64,000 bases of DNA. Origin: an uncultured Desulfobulbus sp. Its GTDB lineage: Bacteria > Desulfobacterota > Desulfobulbia > Desulfobulbales > Desulfobulbaceae. The notes beneath the pieces were generated by a model. That model was not told the DNA's origin, made no database searches, and saw only the letters and a program-made list of their open reading frames with translations. Made by a program: the position numbers and the translations under genes. How positions within the stretch are numbered: the stretch's first letter is position 1; each line of letters opens with the position of its first letter. Positions 8,717-17,195 of the stretch are shown one piece after another. The stretch is from the NCBI RefSeq assembly GCF_963664075.1, contig NZ_OY760916.1:3927001-3991000 (forward strand), written 5' to 3'.

Positions 8717-8953
8717 CGCCAACATGAGCTGTCTTACCAAACGCTGACGTACTGGCAGAAAAAATCGTCCAGAATAAAGAACCAGACCAACGGCACCTTG
8801 GTTGCCATACCGGCCGCAACGTTCAAAAAAGCTCAATCGCAGTCAACGCCTCACATGCGTGTGGTGCTACCCAATAACATCATAATTGAGCTCAGCAATA
8901 CCTTCAGCGCTGCGGCATTGGGTGAGTTGCTCAATGTTTTGGAGACGCGCTGA
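8717..8953 (+). pseudogene. IS66 TnpA of the outer element, 3' fragment
   Basis: Continues the frame cut at 6285: RQHELSYQTLTYWQKKSSR ... MRVVLPNNIIIELSNTFSAA ... LNVLETR, then TGA overlapping the ATG of the outer tnpB (TGATG). The conserved YCRQHxLxxxTxxYW motif of TnpA is thus split exactly at the duplication, showing that the outer element was whole before the inner one landed. Confidence 0.88.
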
Positions 8954-9303
8954 TGTTGTTGTCCTCCGTTCCGCTGCACGTATATTTGGCCACCGGGGTA
9001 ACGGACATGCGCAAATCGATCAACGGATTGTCGCTGATTGTTGCCGAGCAATTTGAGCTGGATCCCTTATCCGGTCATCTCTTTTGTTTTTGCAACCGGC
9101 GGCGTGATATCATTAAAATCCTTTTTTGGGACCGTAATGGGTTTTGTATCTGGCATAAACGGCTTGAGCGGGATCGTTTCCAGTGGCCGCAAAGTGAACA
9201 GGAGGTCATGAGTCTGCCAGGGCATGCTTTATCCTGGTTGCTGGATGGATTATCCGTCGAGCAGGCTGATGCTCATGTTCCGCTCTCCTTTTGCCAGATA
9301 TAA
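8953..9303 (+). CDS. tnpB: IS66 family accessory protein TnpB (outer element)
   Basis: 116 residues, starting in the stop of the broken tnpA. Carries GVTDMRKSINGLSLIVAEQF and the IKILFWDRNGFCIWHKRLE segment, as in its inner counterpart, with many substitutions in between, so the two IS66 copies are related but distinct members. The reading frame is intact. Confidence 0.93.
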   Translation: MLLSSVPLHVYLATGVTDMRKSINGLSLIVAEQFELDPLSGHLFCFCNRRRDIIKILFWDRNGFCIWHKRLERDRFQWPQSEQEVMSLPGHALSWLLDGLSVEQADAHVPLSFCQI

Positions 9304-9362
9304 TCAATGATTTTTCAGTAGTTTAAGGTGATAAAAGTGGGCAAGTATGGTATGGATATGTC

Positions 9363-10946
9363 ATGAAATTCAATGCCGCCACATTGCCCAATACCCCTGA
9401 AGCGCTCAAGCAGATTATTGCTGAATTGCACGGTCAGCTTGATACCTTACAGGCGGCACACCAAAAAGAAACATCTTTGCTCCATGAGCAGATCCGTCAC
9501 CTTCGGGCACAACTCTTTGGCCCCAAAAGCGAAAAAATCACCAGCGATAGTTCAATTCAAATCCTGCCCCTGTTTGACATGCCGGAACCGGAAGAGTGCG
9601 ATGCCGAGCCGGAAAAAATCAACATCGAGGGGCATCAGCGAAGCAAGAAGGGCCGGAGGCCGCTTCCTGAGGATCTTCCCCGTGTTGAGCAGGTGCATGA
9701 TATAGATGAAAGCGAGAAGACCTGTGGATGTGGGTGTCGCCTAGTCCGCATAGGAGAAGAAGTCTCCGAGCAGTTGGACATTGTTCCAGCCAGAATGCAG
9801 GTCATTCGCCATATTCGGCCTAAATACGCCTGCAAGGCGTGTGAAGGCGAAAAAAACACTGGCGCCGCGGTCAAAGTTGCACCGGTTCATCCCCAAATTA
9901 TTCCCAGATCCATGGCGACAGCAGGACTGCTGGCCTTTATCCTGACCGGCAAGTTTATTGATCACCTTCCTTTTTACCGACAGGAAAAGCAATTTACCCG
10001 TCTTGGGGTGGATATTTCCCGTACTTCCATGTGCAACTGGGCCATGCGGGCCGCAGAAGCCTGCATCCCACTCTTAAACTTGCTGCACGATGCGCTTTTA
10101 GACGGCAATTACCTGGCGATTGATGAAACACCTGTGCAGGTTCTCAAAGAACCGGGGCGGTCACCTCGAACCAAGTCCTATATGTGGGTCTTTCGTCGGG
10201 GGGATCCGGATAAATCCCCCATTATCATCTACCAATATCAACCAACCCGTGAAGGCGATGTGGTTCGTCATTTTCTTGGGGATTTTTCCGGGTATATCCA
10301 AAGCGATGGCTACAGCGGTTATGCTTTTCTCGATACCCGAGAAGGGGTGCGCCATATCGGCTGCCTTGCGCACGTACGTCGCAAATTTAACGACATTGTC
10401 AAGGCGCAGGGCAAGAAACGCAAAAGCGGGGCTGCCGATGTTGCGCTCTCCTTTATCAGCAAACTGTACAAACTGGAGCGACAGTTTGAAAAACAGCACC
10501 TGGGCAGCGACGAGATCTACCAGCAGCGGCAAAATTACGCAAAACCCATCCTGAAAGATTTTCACCAGTGGTTACTGAAACAATCTGCAAGGACGCTCCC
10601 CAAAGGATTATTAGGCCAAGCCGTTACCTATGCCCTCAATCAGTGGGATCGAGTTAAAGGCTATGTCGAGCATGGCGCCCTCAGGCCAGATAACAATCTG
10701 ACCGAAAATTGCATACGCCCCTTTGCCGTAGGCAGGAAAAACTGGCTTTTTGCAGGGACACCCCAAGGAGCGGAAGCCAGCTCCGCCCTTTATAGCCTGA
10801 TCGAAACGGCCAAAGCCAATACTGTCGAACCCTACTCCTACCTGCGCTACATCTTCGAGAAGTTACCATTAGCTGCGACACTCGAGGACTACGAAGCACT
10901 GCTGCCGTGGAATGCTAGAGAGGAATGCGCGCGGACTATTGTGTGA
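9363..10946 (+). CDS. tnpC: IS66 family transposase TnpC (outer element)
   Basis: 527 residues; same layout as the inner TnpC: coiled coil (LLHEQIRHLRAQLFGPKSEK), Cys cluster (CGCGCRLVRIG and KYACKACEG), DDE core with LAIDETPVQVL, YIQSDGYSGY and DNNLTENCIRPFAVGRKNW, and the C-terminal region FAGTPQGAEASSALYSLIE. Intact although its tnpA partner is broken, so this element could now move only if TnpA is supplied in trans, for instance by the inner copy. Confidence 0.94.
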   Translation: MKFNAATLPNTPEALKQIIAELHGQLDTLQAAHQKETSLLHEQIRHLRAQLFGPKSEKITSDSSIQILPLFDMPEPEECDAEPEKINIEGHQRSKKGRRPLPEDLPRVEQVHDIDESEKTCGCGCRLVRIGEEVSEQLDIVPARMQVIRHIRPKYACKACEGEKNTGAAVKVAPVHPQIIPRSMATAGLLAFILTGKFIDHLPFYRQEKQFTRLGVDISRTSMCNWAMRAAEACIPLLNLLHDALLDGNYLAIDETPVQVLKEPGRSPRTKSYMWVFRRGDPDKSPIIIYQYQPTREGDVVRHFLGDFSGYIQSDGYSGYAFLDTREGVRHIGCLAHVRRKFNDIVKAQGKKRKSGAADVALSFISKLYKLERQFEKQHLGSDEIYQQRQNYAKPILKDFHQWLLKQSARTLPKGLLGQAVTYALNQWDRVKGYVEHGALRPDNNLTENCIRPFAVGRKNWLFAGTPQGAEASSALYSLIETAKANTVEPYSYLRYIFEKLPLAATLEDYEALLPWNAREECARTIV

Positions 10947-10951
10947 AACCA

Positions 10952-11146
10952 GGTGCGGTCCGGTTGGCGCTTACCCAGAACCTGAGCCCCGCCGGAGGTG
11001 AGGGGGTGGGGGCACCTGCCGCCCCGTCACCCTTGCCACCTTCAGGTGGAGCAGGGAGGACCGGCTCTGTCAAGGCTGGGCGCACGGCGCACACCCGCAG
11101 GGCTTGGCCTTGATAGAGGCGAGCCTCCATGCTACCGGACCGCACC
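10952..11146. repeat. 13-bp perfect inverted repeat spanning the IS66 right end
   Basis: GGTGCGGTCCGGT at 10952-10964 (inside the outer IS66 terminus) is repeated in inverse as ACCGGACCGCACC at 11134-11146, 170 bases downstream. It may be a relic of a second IS66-like end, but the adjoining GTAA-type terminus is not preserved. Confidence 0.6.
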
Positions 11147-11534
11147 GTACTAAAAACGGTGCATAGGGTTGAGCCACCGAACGATCCTAATGCTCCCGTT
11201 CAGCCTAAACAGTGTAAGGCATACTGAAACAATGCGTTGCGATGCAAAACAGTTTCCTATCAACCCACACATTCTGCTGAGGAACCAAAAAACAACTCCG
11301 CTAAAGATTGCAAGCCAATAGCCTTCTACAAGGAAAAATTAATTCAACATAGGGACACCTTGAAAATGAGGCTGGAGTGTCTCTCTCACTCCTCCCTTTG
11401 GTTGAATTTTAGAGAAATGGTGCCAAAAATTCGGACAAGGCCAACAATGAAGGAGAGCCATTTGTTGTAATTTTTTATGAGAAAATCTTCTTCAGCAATA
11501 AATCTAATTAATCAACGCTACCGGTATATTCCCC
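10975..11534. other. 560-bp gap between IS66 and the acyltransferase gene
   Basis: No convincing gene. The first ~150 bases are strikingly GC-rich with a run of GGxGG/CCxCC words, unlike the AT-richer flanks. A 13-base inverted repeat links the IS66 right end (10952-10964) to 11134-11146. The rest is AT-rich and includes one arm of the long inverted repeat at 11354-11397. A 77-codon frame at 11237-11470 has no family resemblance and is probably chance. Confidence 0.6.
11354..11397 (-). repeat. Long imperfect inverted repeat, left arm (pairs with 15178-15219)
   Basis: On the minus strand this begins AGGGAGGAGT, then GAGAGAGAC, ACTCC, AGCCTCATTTTCAAGG. The plus-strand partner at 15178 has the same order with about 80 percent identity over ~42 bases. 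Each copy holds a small GGAGT...ACTCC stem with a nine-base loop. Nothing on the minus strand reads from this copy. Confidence 0.75.
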
Positions 11535-12515
11535 GTGGAAAATAGATTGTCAGTTTTAGATGGTTGGCGCGGTATAGCCATATTATTCGTCCTTGCTGGA
11601 CATTTGTTGCCATTAGGCCCTAAAATGTGGCATATGAATTATGCTTTTGCGGCAACGGGAATGGTGATTTTTTTCAATTTGTCTGGTTTTTTAATCACCA
11701 ATATTCTTCTCCACAACCAAAATATCGCCACCTTTCTTACAAAGAGATTAATACGTATAGTTCCGCTGGCCTGGCTTACATTGGTGGTCACGTTTACCTG
11801 CGCCCCTGTCGAGAAGCAGGCTCTTCTTCCCCATTTTTTATTTTACGCCAACTGGGGGAACCCTATGGCTTTAACGGGCCAAACCAGCCACTTCTGGAGC
11901 CTCTGCTTAGAAATGCAGTTCTATGCTGCTATCGCAGGACTCGTTTTAATTTTCAAAAAAAACGCGTTTTATCTACTTCCTTTTTTTTGTTTACTTATCA
12001 CCATAAACCGCTGGCACAACAATGTCGGTCTTGCAATTAACACGGATTATCGTCTTGATGAAATATTAGCTGGCTGTATATTGGCCCTTGTATTTAACAG
12101 CAGCAACAATCTAATAAAAAAAATTATCTCCAGCTTAAACCCTATCTTGCTTTTTCTGCTTGTTCTGATTTCCGCTCACCCCATGGGCGGATTTTTCATG
12201 TATCTCAGGCCATATTTCAGCATGGCAATGGTCGGGGCTACTCTATTTAGTGACCGCCCGGCAATCCTCAACCGTTGGTTGAGCGGGAAGTTCCTCTTTT
12301 ATATCGCAACTATTTCATATGCTCTCTATGTCATTCATGGTGGCCTTCGTTACACGTGGCTGGGAGAGGGGGACAAGGTAATACGCTATCTCAAGCGTCC
12401 CCTTTATTTCATGGTCACATTTGCGCTAGCCCACCTTTCCACCTTTTACTTTGAAAAAAAGTGGATTGCCTTTGGAAAAAGGATCACAATGAGGCACACT
12501 AAAATTATCTCATAA
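11535..12515 (+). CDS. Acyltransferase family 3 (OafA/YrhL-like) membrane protein
   Basis: Starts with GTG at 11535. 326 residues, about ten membrane segments. LDGWRGIAILFVLAGHLLPL carries the conserved Arg and the essential His of the acyltransferase-3 family, and SHFWSLCLEMQFYA is the family's second signature (W-S-L-x-x-E-x-Q-F-Y). These enzymes transfer acyl groups, usually acetyl, from cytoplasmic acyl-CoA to surface sugars across the inner membrane. No SGNH domain is attached. Lies alone between an IS66 block and a GT4 gene; likely decorates the same polysaccharide. Confidence 0.88.
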   Translation: MENRLSVLDGWRGIAILFVLAGHLLPLGPKMWHMNYAFAATGMVIFFNLSGFLITNILLHNQNIATFLTKRLIRIVPLAWLTLVVTFTCAPVEKQALLPHFLFYANWGNPMALTGQTSHFWSLCLEMQFYAAIAGLVLIFKKNAFYLLPFFCLLITINRWHNNVGLAINTDYRLDEILAGCILALVFNSSNNLIKKIISSLNPILLFLLVLISAHPMGGFFMYLRPYFSMAMVGATLFSDRPAILNRWLSGKFLFYIATISYALYVIHGGLRYTWLGEGDKVIRYLKRPLYFMVTFALAHLSTFYFEKKWIAFGKRITMRHTKIIS

Positions 12516-12887
12516 TTATTTATTGTGATTACCAACAAAGCTCAGCTCAAATTATTTCTCAAGAGTTGCGTTTCGTAGGCAGATGTTGTTTCCTGCCCAA
12601 TGAAAGACACAGCAGGCACGGAACTGATCCAATGGGAAGGCAAGTTGCCATGGTGGGCACAGACAAACGTGCCCACCCCATCGCGGAACAATGGAAACCA
12701 TTAAATTATCAGCTGAGATTTATTGGTAATCACTATTTTTTTAGATTTTATCGTGAAATAAAAAATTGGCCCTTGCAAAAAACAGTACGTATAGGAATAT
12801 GAAACGTTGCCTCCGTGGCCTCTTACAGGAACAACAAGAATTGGATTGAGCCACTTGGCCTACAGCTGATTTTTAGAGAAAGATACC
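12516..12887. other. 372-bp gap with a hairpin, no clear gene
   Basis: Contains an isolated 9-bp hairpin at 12652-12677 and a 78-codon frame (12566-12802) that has no recognisable features. No promoter was identified with confidence. The following gene begins with GTG at 12888 and has only a weak ribosome site (AGAGAAAGA). Confidence 0.5.
12652..12677. repeat. Hairpin GGTGGGCAC / GTGCCCACC
   Basis: A perfect 9-bp stem with an eight-base loop (AGACAAAC). A close relative (GGTGGGCAG/CTGCCCACC) lies at 28845-28873, so this looks like a dispersed REP-like palindrome. No T-run follows, so it is not a simple terminator. Confidence 0.7.
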
Positions 12888-14147
12888 GTGCAACACATAA
12901 AACGCATCGCCTATTTAGCTCCTGAGATCCCAGCCCTTTCAGCGACCTTTGTTTATAATGAGATTATAGCACTCCAAGATGAAGGTTTTGAGGTTGTATC
13001 AATTTCAGTTCACACACCAGGGGCTCCAGCTGCAGGTGTCCGAGTTGAAGCTCTCCATAAAACGACACATTATCTGTACAATCAAGGACTACTGCCCATT
13101 GCGTTTTCTGCCATAAGACAGCTAATTGTTACACCACGTGAATTTTTCCGCACCTTTCGTCTCCTACTTCAAGATCTCAACACCCTACGATCTGATGCGC
13201 GGCTTTGCTGTGGTCTCATATATCGTTTTTGCGCGGCATGCAATGTGGCGGAAATATTGCGTAACGCACACTGCCTGCATCTCCACGCACATTTCGCGCA
13301 CGTTCCAACAGACATAGCCATGTATGCCGCAGCGATGGCAGGAATTTCTTTTAGCTTCACCGCACACGCCAATGACCTCTTCGAACGGAGGTGGTTGTTA
13401 ACTGAAAAAATTATGCGAAGTAAATTCACAGTTACCATTTCGGAATTCAACCGCAAATTCATGATTGGCCAAGGTGGCAAACCCAACAAAATTCACGTCA
13501 TTTATTGTGGGGTCGATATTTCCCGCTTCACACCGACACAACGGCCCAAGCGGATACCTCCGCTCGTTATTGGTAGCCTTGGAAGGATGGTTGAAAAAAA
13601 AGGCTTCGATATGCTATTAAAAGCTGCCAATGTTCTAAAAAAACAAGGTGTAGATTTCCGCCTAATCATTGCTGGCGACGGACCATTAAATCAAAAACTA
13701 CAGGCCATTGCCAAAGAACTTAACCTTCTTGAGGTTGTAGAATTTTCTGGTCCCGTTACCTATGAACAAGTTCCAAATTGGCTTCATACCCTAGATATAT
13801 TTGTACTCCCCTGTCAGCAAGATACCCATGGCGATATGGATGGTATTCCGGTAGTGCTTATGGAGGCGATGTCTGCAGGAGTTTCGGTTGTTTCCACCAA
13901 TATTTCTGGTATTCCAGAATTAATCCAGCATGGGCAAGACGGATTCTTAATCGATCAAAAATCTATAAATTCTCTTGTCAACAGCATTACCATATTGCAA
14001 CTCAACCCTGAGATTCGCGAAAAATTCGCCATAAATGGAAGAGAGAAGATCACCAATAAGTTCAACAAACACACCAATATCATCAAGTTATCTAACTATT
14101 TCCAACAAATATTGCAAATATCCAGCGACGGCACGTATGTTGCTTAA
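12888..14147 (+). CDS. Glycosyltransferase family 4 (WcaL/colanic-acid-type)
   Basis: 419 residues from GTG 12888. RIAYLAPEIPALSATFVYNEI is a typical N-terminus of GT4 enzymes of capsule loci (the ...P.xSxTFIxxEI motif). GSLGRMVEKKGFDMLLKAA marks the start of the GT-B C-terminal domain, LIIAGDGPLNQKL follows, and GIPVVLMEAMSAGVSVVSTN carries the E-x7-E donor-binding motif. Retaining GT-B fold enzyme, cytoplasmic, adding a sugar to the lipid-linked repeat unit. Isolated between two mobile-element relics. Confidence 0.9.
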   Translation: MQHIKRIAYLAPEIPALSATFVYNEIIALQDEGFEVVSISVHTPGAPAAGVRVEALHKTTHYLYNQGLLPIAFSAIRQLIVTPREFFRTFRLLLQDLNTLRSDARLCCGLIYRFCAACNVAEILRNAHCLHLHAHFAHVPTDIAMYAAAMAGISFSFTAHANDLFERRWLLTEKIMRSKFTVTISEFNRKFMIGQGGKPNKIHVIYCGVDISRFTPTQRPKRIPPLVIGSLGRMVEKKGFDMLLKAANVLKKQGVDFRLIIAGDGPLNQKLQAIAKELNLLEVVEFSGPVTYEQVPNWLHTLDIFVLPCQQDTHGDMDGIPVVLMEAMSAGVSVVSTNISGIPELIQHGQDGFLIDQKSINSLVNSITILQLNPEIREKFAINGREKITNKFNKHTNIIKLSNYFQQILQISSDGTYVA

Positions 14148-14306
14148 ACAAATTATCGTCAAGTGGCAATTAGCTCCTGAACCAGTGGCACCATTCTCTA
14201 AAGGGTTTCTTGAAAATCAGATACAGTAACTTGTTGATTTTTCATTATTTTATTATAAAAACGTCGGTTTAAGGCATCGATCACCTCAACCCGATGGAGC
14301 CCCATA

Positions 14307-15067
14307 ATGATTCAGCCCGGCTTTTTCGATCTGCACATAAGCCAGAAGGTACCGGACGCCACCACTATTTGGCGTCTCCGTGAAGACCTCATCGAAGCCG
14401 GAGTTATCGAACAACTTTTTTCAACCTTTGACGAACACCTCCGTGCCCATGGTTTCATGGCAATGAAAGGGCAAATCGTTGATGCAAGCATTGTCAATGT
14501 CCCCCGGCAGCGAAACAGTCGGGAGGAAAACGCCGAGATCAAGGAAGGCAACGTCCCTGATTGGTCAGTAAACAAGCGACGCCAAAAAAGATGTGGATGC
14601 CCGATGGACCAAGAAGAACGGAAAAATATTTTTCGGCTACAAGAACCACATCTCGGTGGATGTGAAGTACAAGTTCATTCGATCTTTTGCGGTAACAGAC
14701 GCCGCATTACATGATAGCCAGGTATTCGAGCAACTCCTTGCCGACAACACGAGCAGAAATATATGGGCAGATTCAGCCTACCGGTCAGAGGAACGACTCA
14801 ATAGCCTTGCAGAAGATGGCTTTCGCGGACACATTCAACGCAATGTGACCCCGGAATCGCCAGTTGACGCCAAGGGAGCAAGAAGGCAACCGGACTCGGT
14901 CCAAGATCCGCTCGCGGGTAGAGCATGTCTTCGGCGTACAAGCTCAGAGAGCCGGAAACCTAGTGTTGCGCACAATCGGGATAGCCCGGGCTCGAGTAAA
15001 AATCGGCTTGCGCAACTTTGCCTACAACATCGATAGAATGGGGATGCTATTAGCCCCCTGTAGGTGA
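14307..15067 (+). pseudogene. IS5-family transposase, degraded (internal deletion and two frameshifts)
   Basis: MIQPGFFDL matches the extreme N-terminus of IS5-group transposases, but the next residues (SQKVPDATTIWRLREDLIEAG) belong about 80 codons further on, so an internal segment is missing. Near 14585 the run of six A's shifts the frame into DARWTKKNGKIFFGYKNHI, which contains the DDE-region motifs (NTSRNIWADSAYRSEE). A second shift near 14848 leads into TPREQEGNRTRSKIRSRVEH, then the conserved C-terminus RTIGIARARVKIGLRNFAYN. No intact transposase can be made. Confidence 0.88.
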
Positions 15068-15177
15068 AATGCGCCTTCAGAGAAAATTTACCTCTCCAAA
15101 CGGCAGCTGCCCGACACAATAACGAGAATTGCACAATGCAATCATCAAGAAAAACATAGGTTTTTTTAAAAAATCAT

Positions 15178-15219
15178 AGGGAGGAGTACGAGAGGCACTC
15201 CAACCTAATTTTCAAAGTA
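15178..15219 (+). repeat. Long imperfect inverted repeat, right arm (pairs with 11354-11397)
   Basis: AGGGAGGAGTACGAGAGGC, then ACTCCAACCTAATTTTCAAAG. It ends about 30 bases before the ATG of the secreted beta-helix gene at 15250, so it would be in that gene's promoter or leader. Confidence 0.75.
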
Positions 15220-15249
15220 CCTTAATTTAAATATTAGGTAGGATTCGCC

Positions 15250-17124
15250 ATGCCAAGTAAAATTAATCTATTTCCAGTAATGCTATCCTATGAAAAAATG
15301 CGCCTGACAAATCGATTCCTAGGGCAATATTACTTTCCCCGCAAAATTTTGGCTAAAACCCTACCACTCATCGTTGCATTTGTCCCTACTCTCACCTTTT
15401 CAGCACCGCTTGACCTGCAAAAGAATACAGACGGATGGACAAAATTCTCCCCGTCCGTTGACAGCCGAATAGTTTACATATCCAGTTCGTCCGGGGACGA
15501 CTCGACATGCACCTACCACCTACCATATTCCGTTGGATCAGATGCATTCAATCCAACCTCTACTGCACCATGTGCCACCTACAAAAAAGCATTAACCTTC
15601 GCACGAGAAGGGTACCCGGATTGGATTTTGTTTAAGCGAGGAGAAACTTTCACCATTGACACAGCGGGCGCCCAAAGCGGGACTTACGCTATCGTTCCAA
15701 CGAGTGGAAGGGGGGCATCGGAACCGTCGTTAACCGGGGCATACGGCACAACTGGCGCAAGCCCGATAATCCAAATTGACGCCGGAGTTAGCCAGGCAGT
15801 ACGCATATTCCGCAGCACACCAAATTGGATCGCTCTAGAAGGGATTGATTTTTATTCATTTACACGTGACCCTTCTAATGCAGGCTACGCTACACCAACA
15901 GGAAACCAACTCGGACTTTTTATCTACAGTGCTGCAGGAACAACTGATAAATACAATGGCATTGCTATCGAGGGGTGTAAATTTAGATATTTTGACGACA
16001 ATATGGTTAGTTCCGTCAATCTTCCGGTTCCAGATTTAGTCATACGGAGAAGTTTATTTCTCGATGGATATGCCGGAACAGGCCAGAGCCATAATCAGGG
16101 CCTCTTGCTATCCAAGCAAAACACAACACTAGTAGAAAACATATTCATTCATAATGGATGGCTTGTACCAGCAGGAGGTGGCGTCGGAGAAGCGACTATA
16201 TTCAATCACAACGTTTATACATCATCACCACTAGGAGCTACATACAAGAATAACGTCTTTATACAAGGCAGCAATATGAATACAAAATTCACCGCAGACC
16301 AATACGACGATTGGGCGCATGGCAATAGCTCTCCGATTATTATCGATGGGAATCTATACATTGATGGGCAGCAAGGAATTGGCTTTGGCAACAATAGCGT
16401 TGGGAATACTTTTCCATTTTCAAATGTTATAATCAAAAATAATATCTTCTCTAACATTGGTCGTCAAAAAAACCTGCAAGGAATTTCCTGGGGAATTGAC
16501 GTGAGCTACGACACTACTAATGCAGAAATTTACAATAATTTATTTATAAATCAGTCAGATCCAACAGTAAAAAATGGAAATTTCATCTTTGCCATGGCAG
16601 GAATACTAACTGACATTTCAGTGCATGACAATAAATCATACAATGTCCTCAACACAGTATGGTTACGTGGCATGGCAAATGGCTCACAGAACTCAACCGG
16701 ATCAACCAAAACAAATATCATTTTTTTCAACAACAAGCATTCGACTACATCTGCAGGATATTTTGTAGATACAAATAGCATTTCTGGATATTCTTTTGCA
16801 AAAAACTCCTATTATGGAGATAAATCGTCAAGTTCATTGTTTCGTGTAGAGGGCACCGAATATTCACTAACTGGTTGGCAATCATTGACCAACGACACCT
16901 CAATGGTTGCTGATTCATCATTTCCTGACCCTACACGATCGATTGAAACATACATGACCTCCATCGGACAAAACGCATCCATCGATGCATTTATCACCAA
17001 ATGTCGAGCTCAAGATCGGTATAACTGGGATCAGCGATTTGCAGCTGAAAATGTGAACCAATGGGTGCGTGGCGGCTTTGCCATATTATCTCCACCGGTT
17101 GGATTTAAAAAGCTTTCCAATTGA
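15250..17124 (+). CDS. Secreted right-handed beta-helix protein (polysaccharide lyase/epimerase-like)
   Basis: 624 residues. A hydrophobic stretch (LPLIVAFVPTLTFSA) near residues 37-51 looks like a signal peptide; if so, the ATG at 15298 would give a more usual signal length, but 15250 has the better upstream site (GGTAGGA). The body has Asn-rich repeating strands such as NNIFSNIG, IYNNLFINQS and VENIFIHNG, the pattern of parallel beta-helix pectate-lyase-like folds that act on or bind polysaccharides. No PEP-CTERM tail. Beside an exosortase/EPS locus it may trim or modify exported polysaccharide; catalytic residues could not be assigned. Confidence 0.7.
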   Translation: MPSKINLFPVMLSYEKMRLTNRFLGQYYFPRKILAKTLPLIVAFVPTLTFSAPLDLQKNTDGWTKFSPSVDSRIVYISSSSGDDSTCTYHLPYSVGSDAFNPTSTAPCATYKKALTFAREGYPDWILFKRGETFTIDTAGAQSGTYAIVPTSGRGASEPSLTGAYGTTGASPIIQIDAGVSQAVRIFRSTPNWIALEGIDFYSFTRDPSNAGYATPTGNQLGLFIYSAAGTTDKYNGIAIEGCKFRYFDDNMVSSVNLPVPDLVIRRSLFLDGYAGTGQSHNQGLLLSKQNTTLVENIFIHNGWLVPAGGGVGEATIFNHNVYTSSPLGATYKNNVFIQGSNMNTKFTADQYDDWAHGNSSPIIIDGNLYIDGQQGIGFGNNSVGNTFPFSNVIIKNNIFSNIGRQKNLQGISWGIDVSYDTTNAEIYNNLFINQSDPTVKNGNFIFAMAGILTDISVHDNKSYNVLNTVWLRGMANGSQNSTGSTKTNIIFFNNKHSTTSAGYFVDTNSISGYSFAKNSYYGDKSSSSLFRVEGTEYSLTGWQSLTNDTSMVADSSFPDPTRSIETYMTSIGQNASIDAFITKCRAQDRYNWDQRFAAENVNQWVRGGFAILSPPVGFKKLSN

Positions 17125-17185
17125 GATTGCCCCAACAACATTTGACGGTTTTTTAAGCAACCAGTGACCATGGAAGCGCATCTTT

Positions 17186-17195
17186 CCGCCTTAGC
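17186..17195. repeat. 10-bp target duplication of ISAs1 element, left copy
   Basis: CCGCCTTAGC directly before the CAGGGCAAGCGCAC end; exact match at 18492-18501. Confidence 0.93.

Larger units (their letters stand above)
6104..10974 (+). mobile_element. Outer IS66-family element, interrupted by a second IS66 element
   Basis: The left end reads GTAAGCGCGAATTCTACCGC and the reverse complement of the right end reads GTAAGCGCCAACCGGACCGC, an imperfect terminal inverted repeat starting with the GTAA typical of IS66. It encodes tnpA (split), tnpB and tnpC in the standard order. Its tnpA is broken by a younger IS66 at 6286-8708. No 8-bp target duplication is visible at the outer ends (gcactacc on the left, ccagaacc on the right), so the ends may have been reshuffled after insertion. 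Without the inner copy it would be about 2.44 kb, a normal IS66 length. Confidence 0.85.

Noticed and set aside
10925-11113. Pro/Gly-rich ORF at the IS66 right end
   Set aside because: Composition follows from a GC-rich low-complexity stretch and it crosses the IS66 terminus.
11237-11470. 77-codon ORF after the IS66 block
   Set aside because: No domain, signal or ribosome site, and it runs through one arm of the inverted repeat.
12566-12802. 78-codon ORF upstream of the GT4 gene
   Set aside because: Reads through a REP-like hairpin and has no recognisable features.
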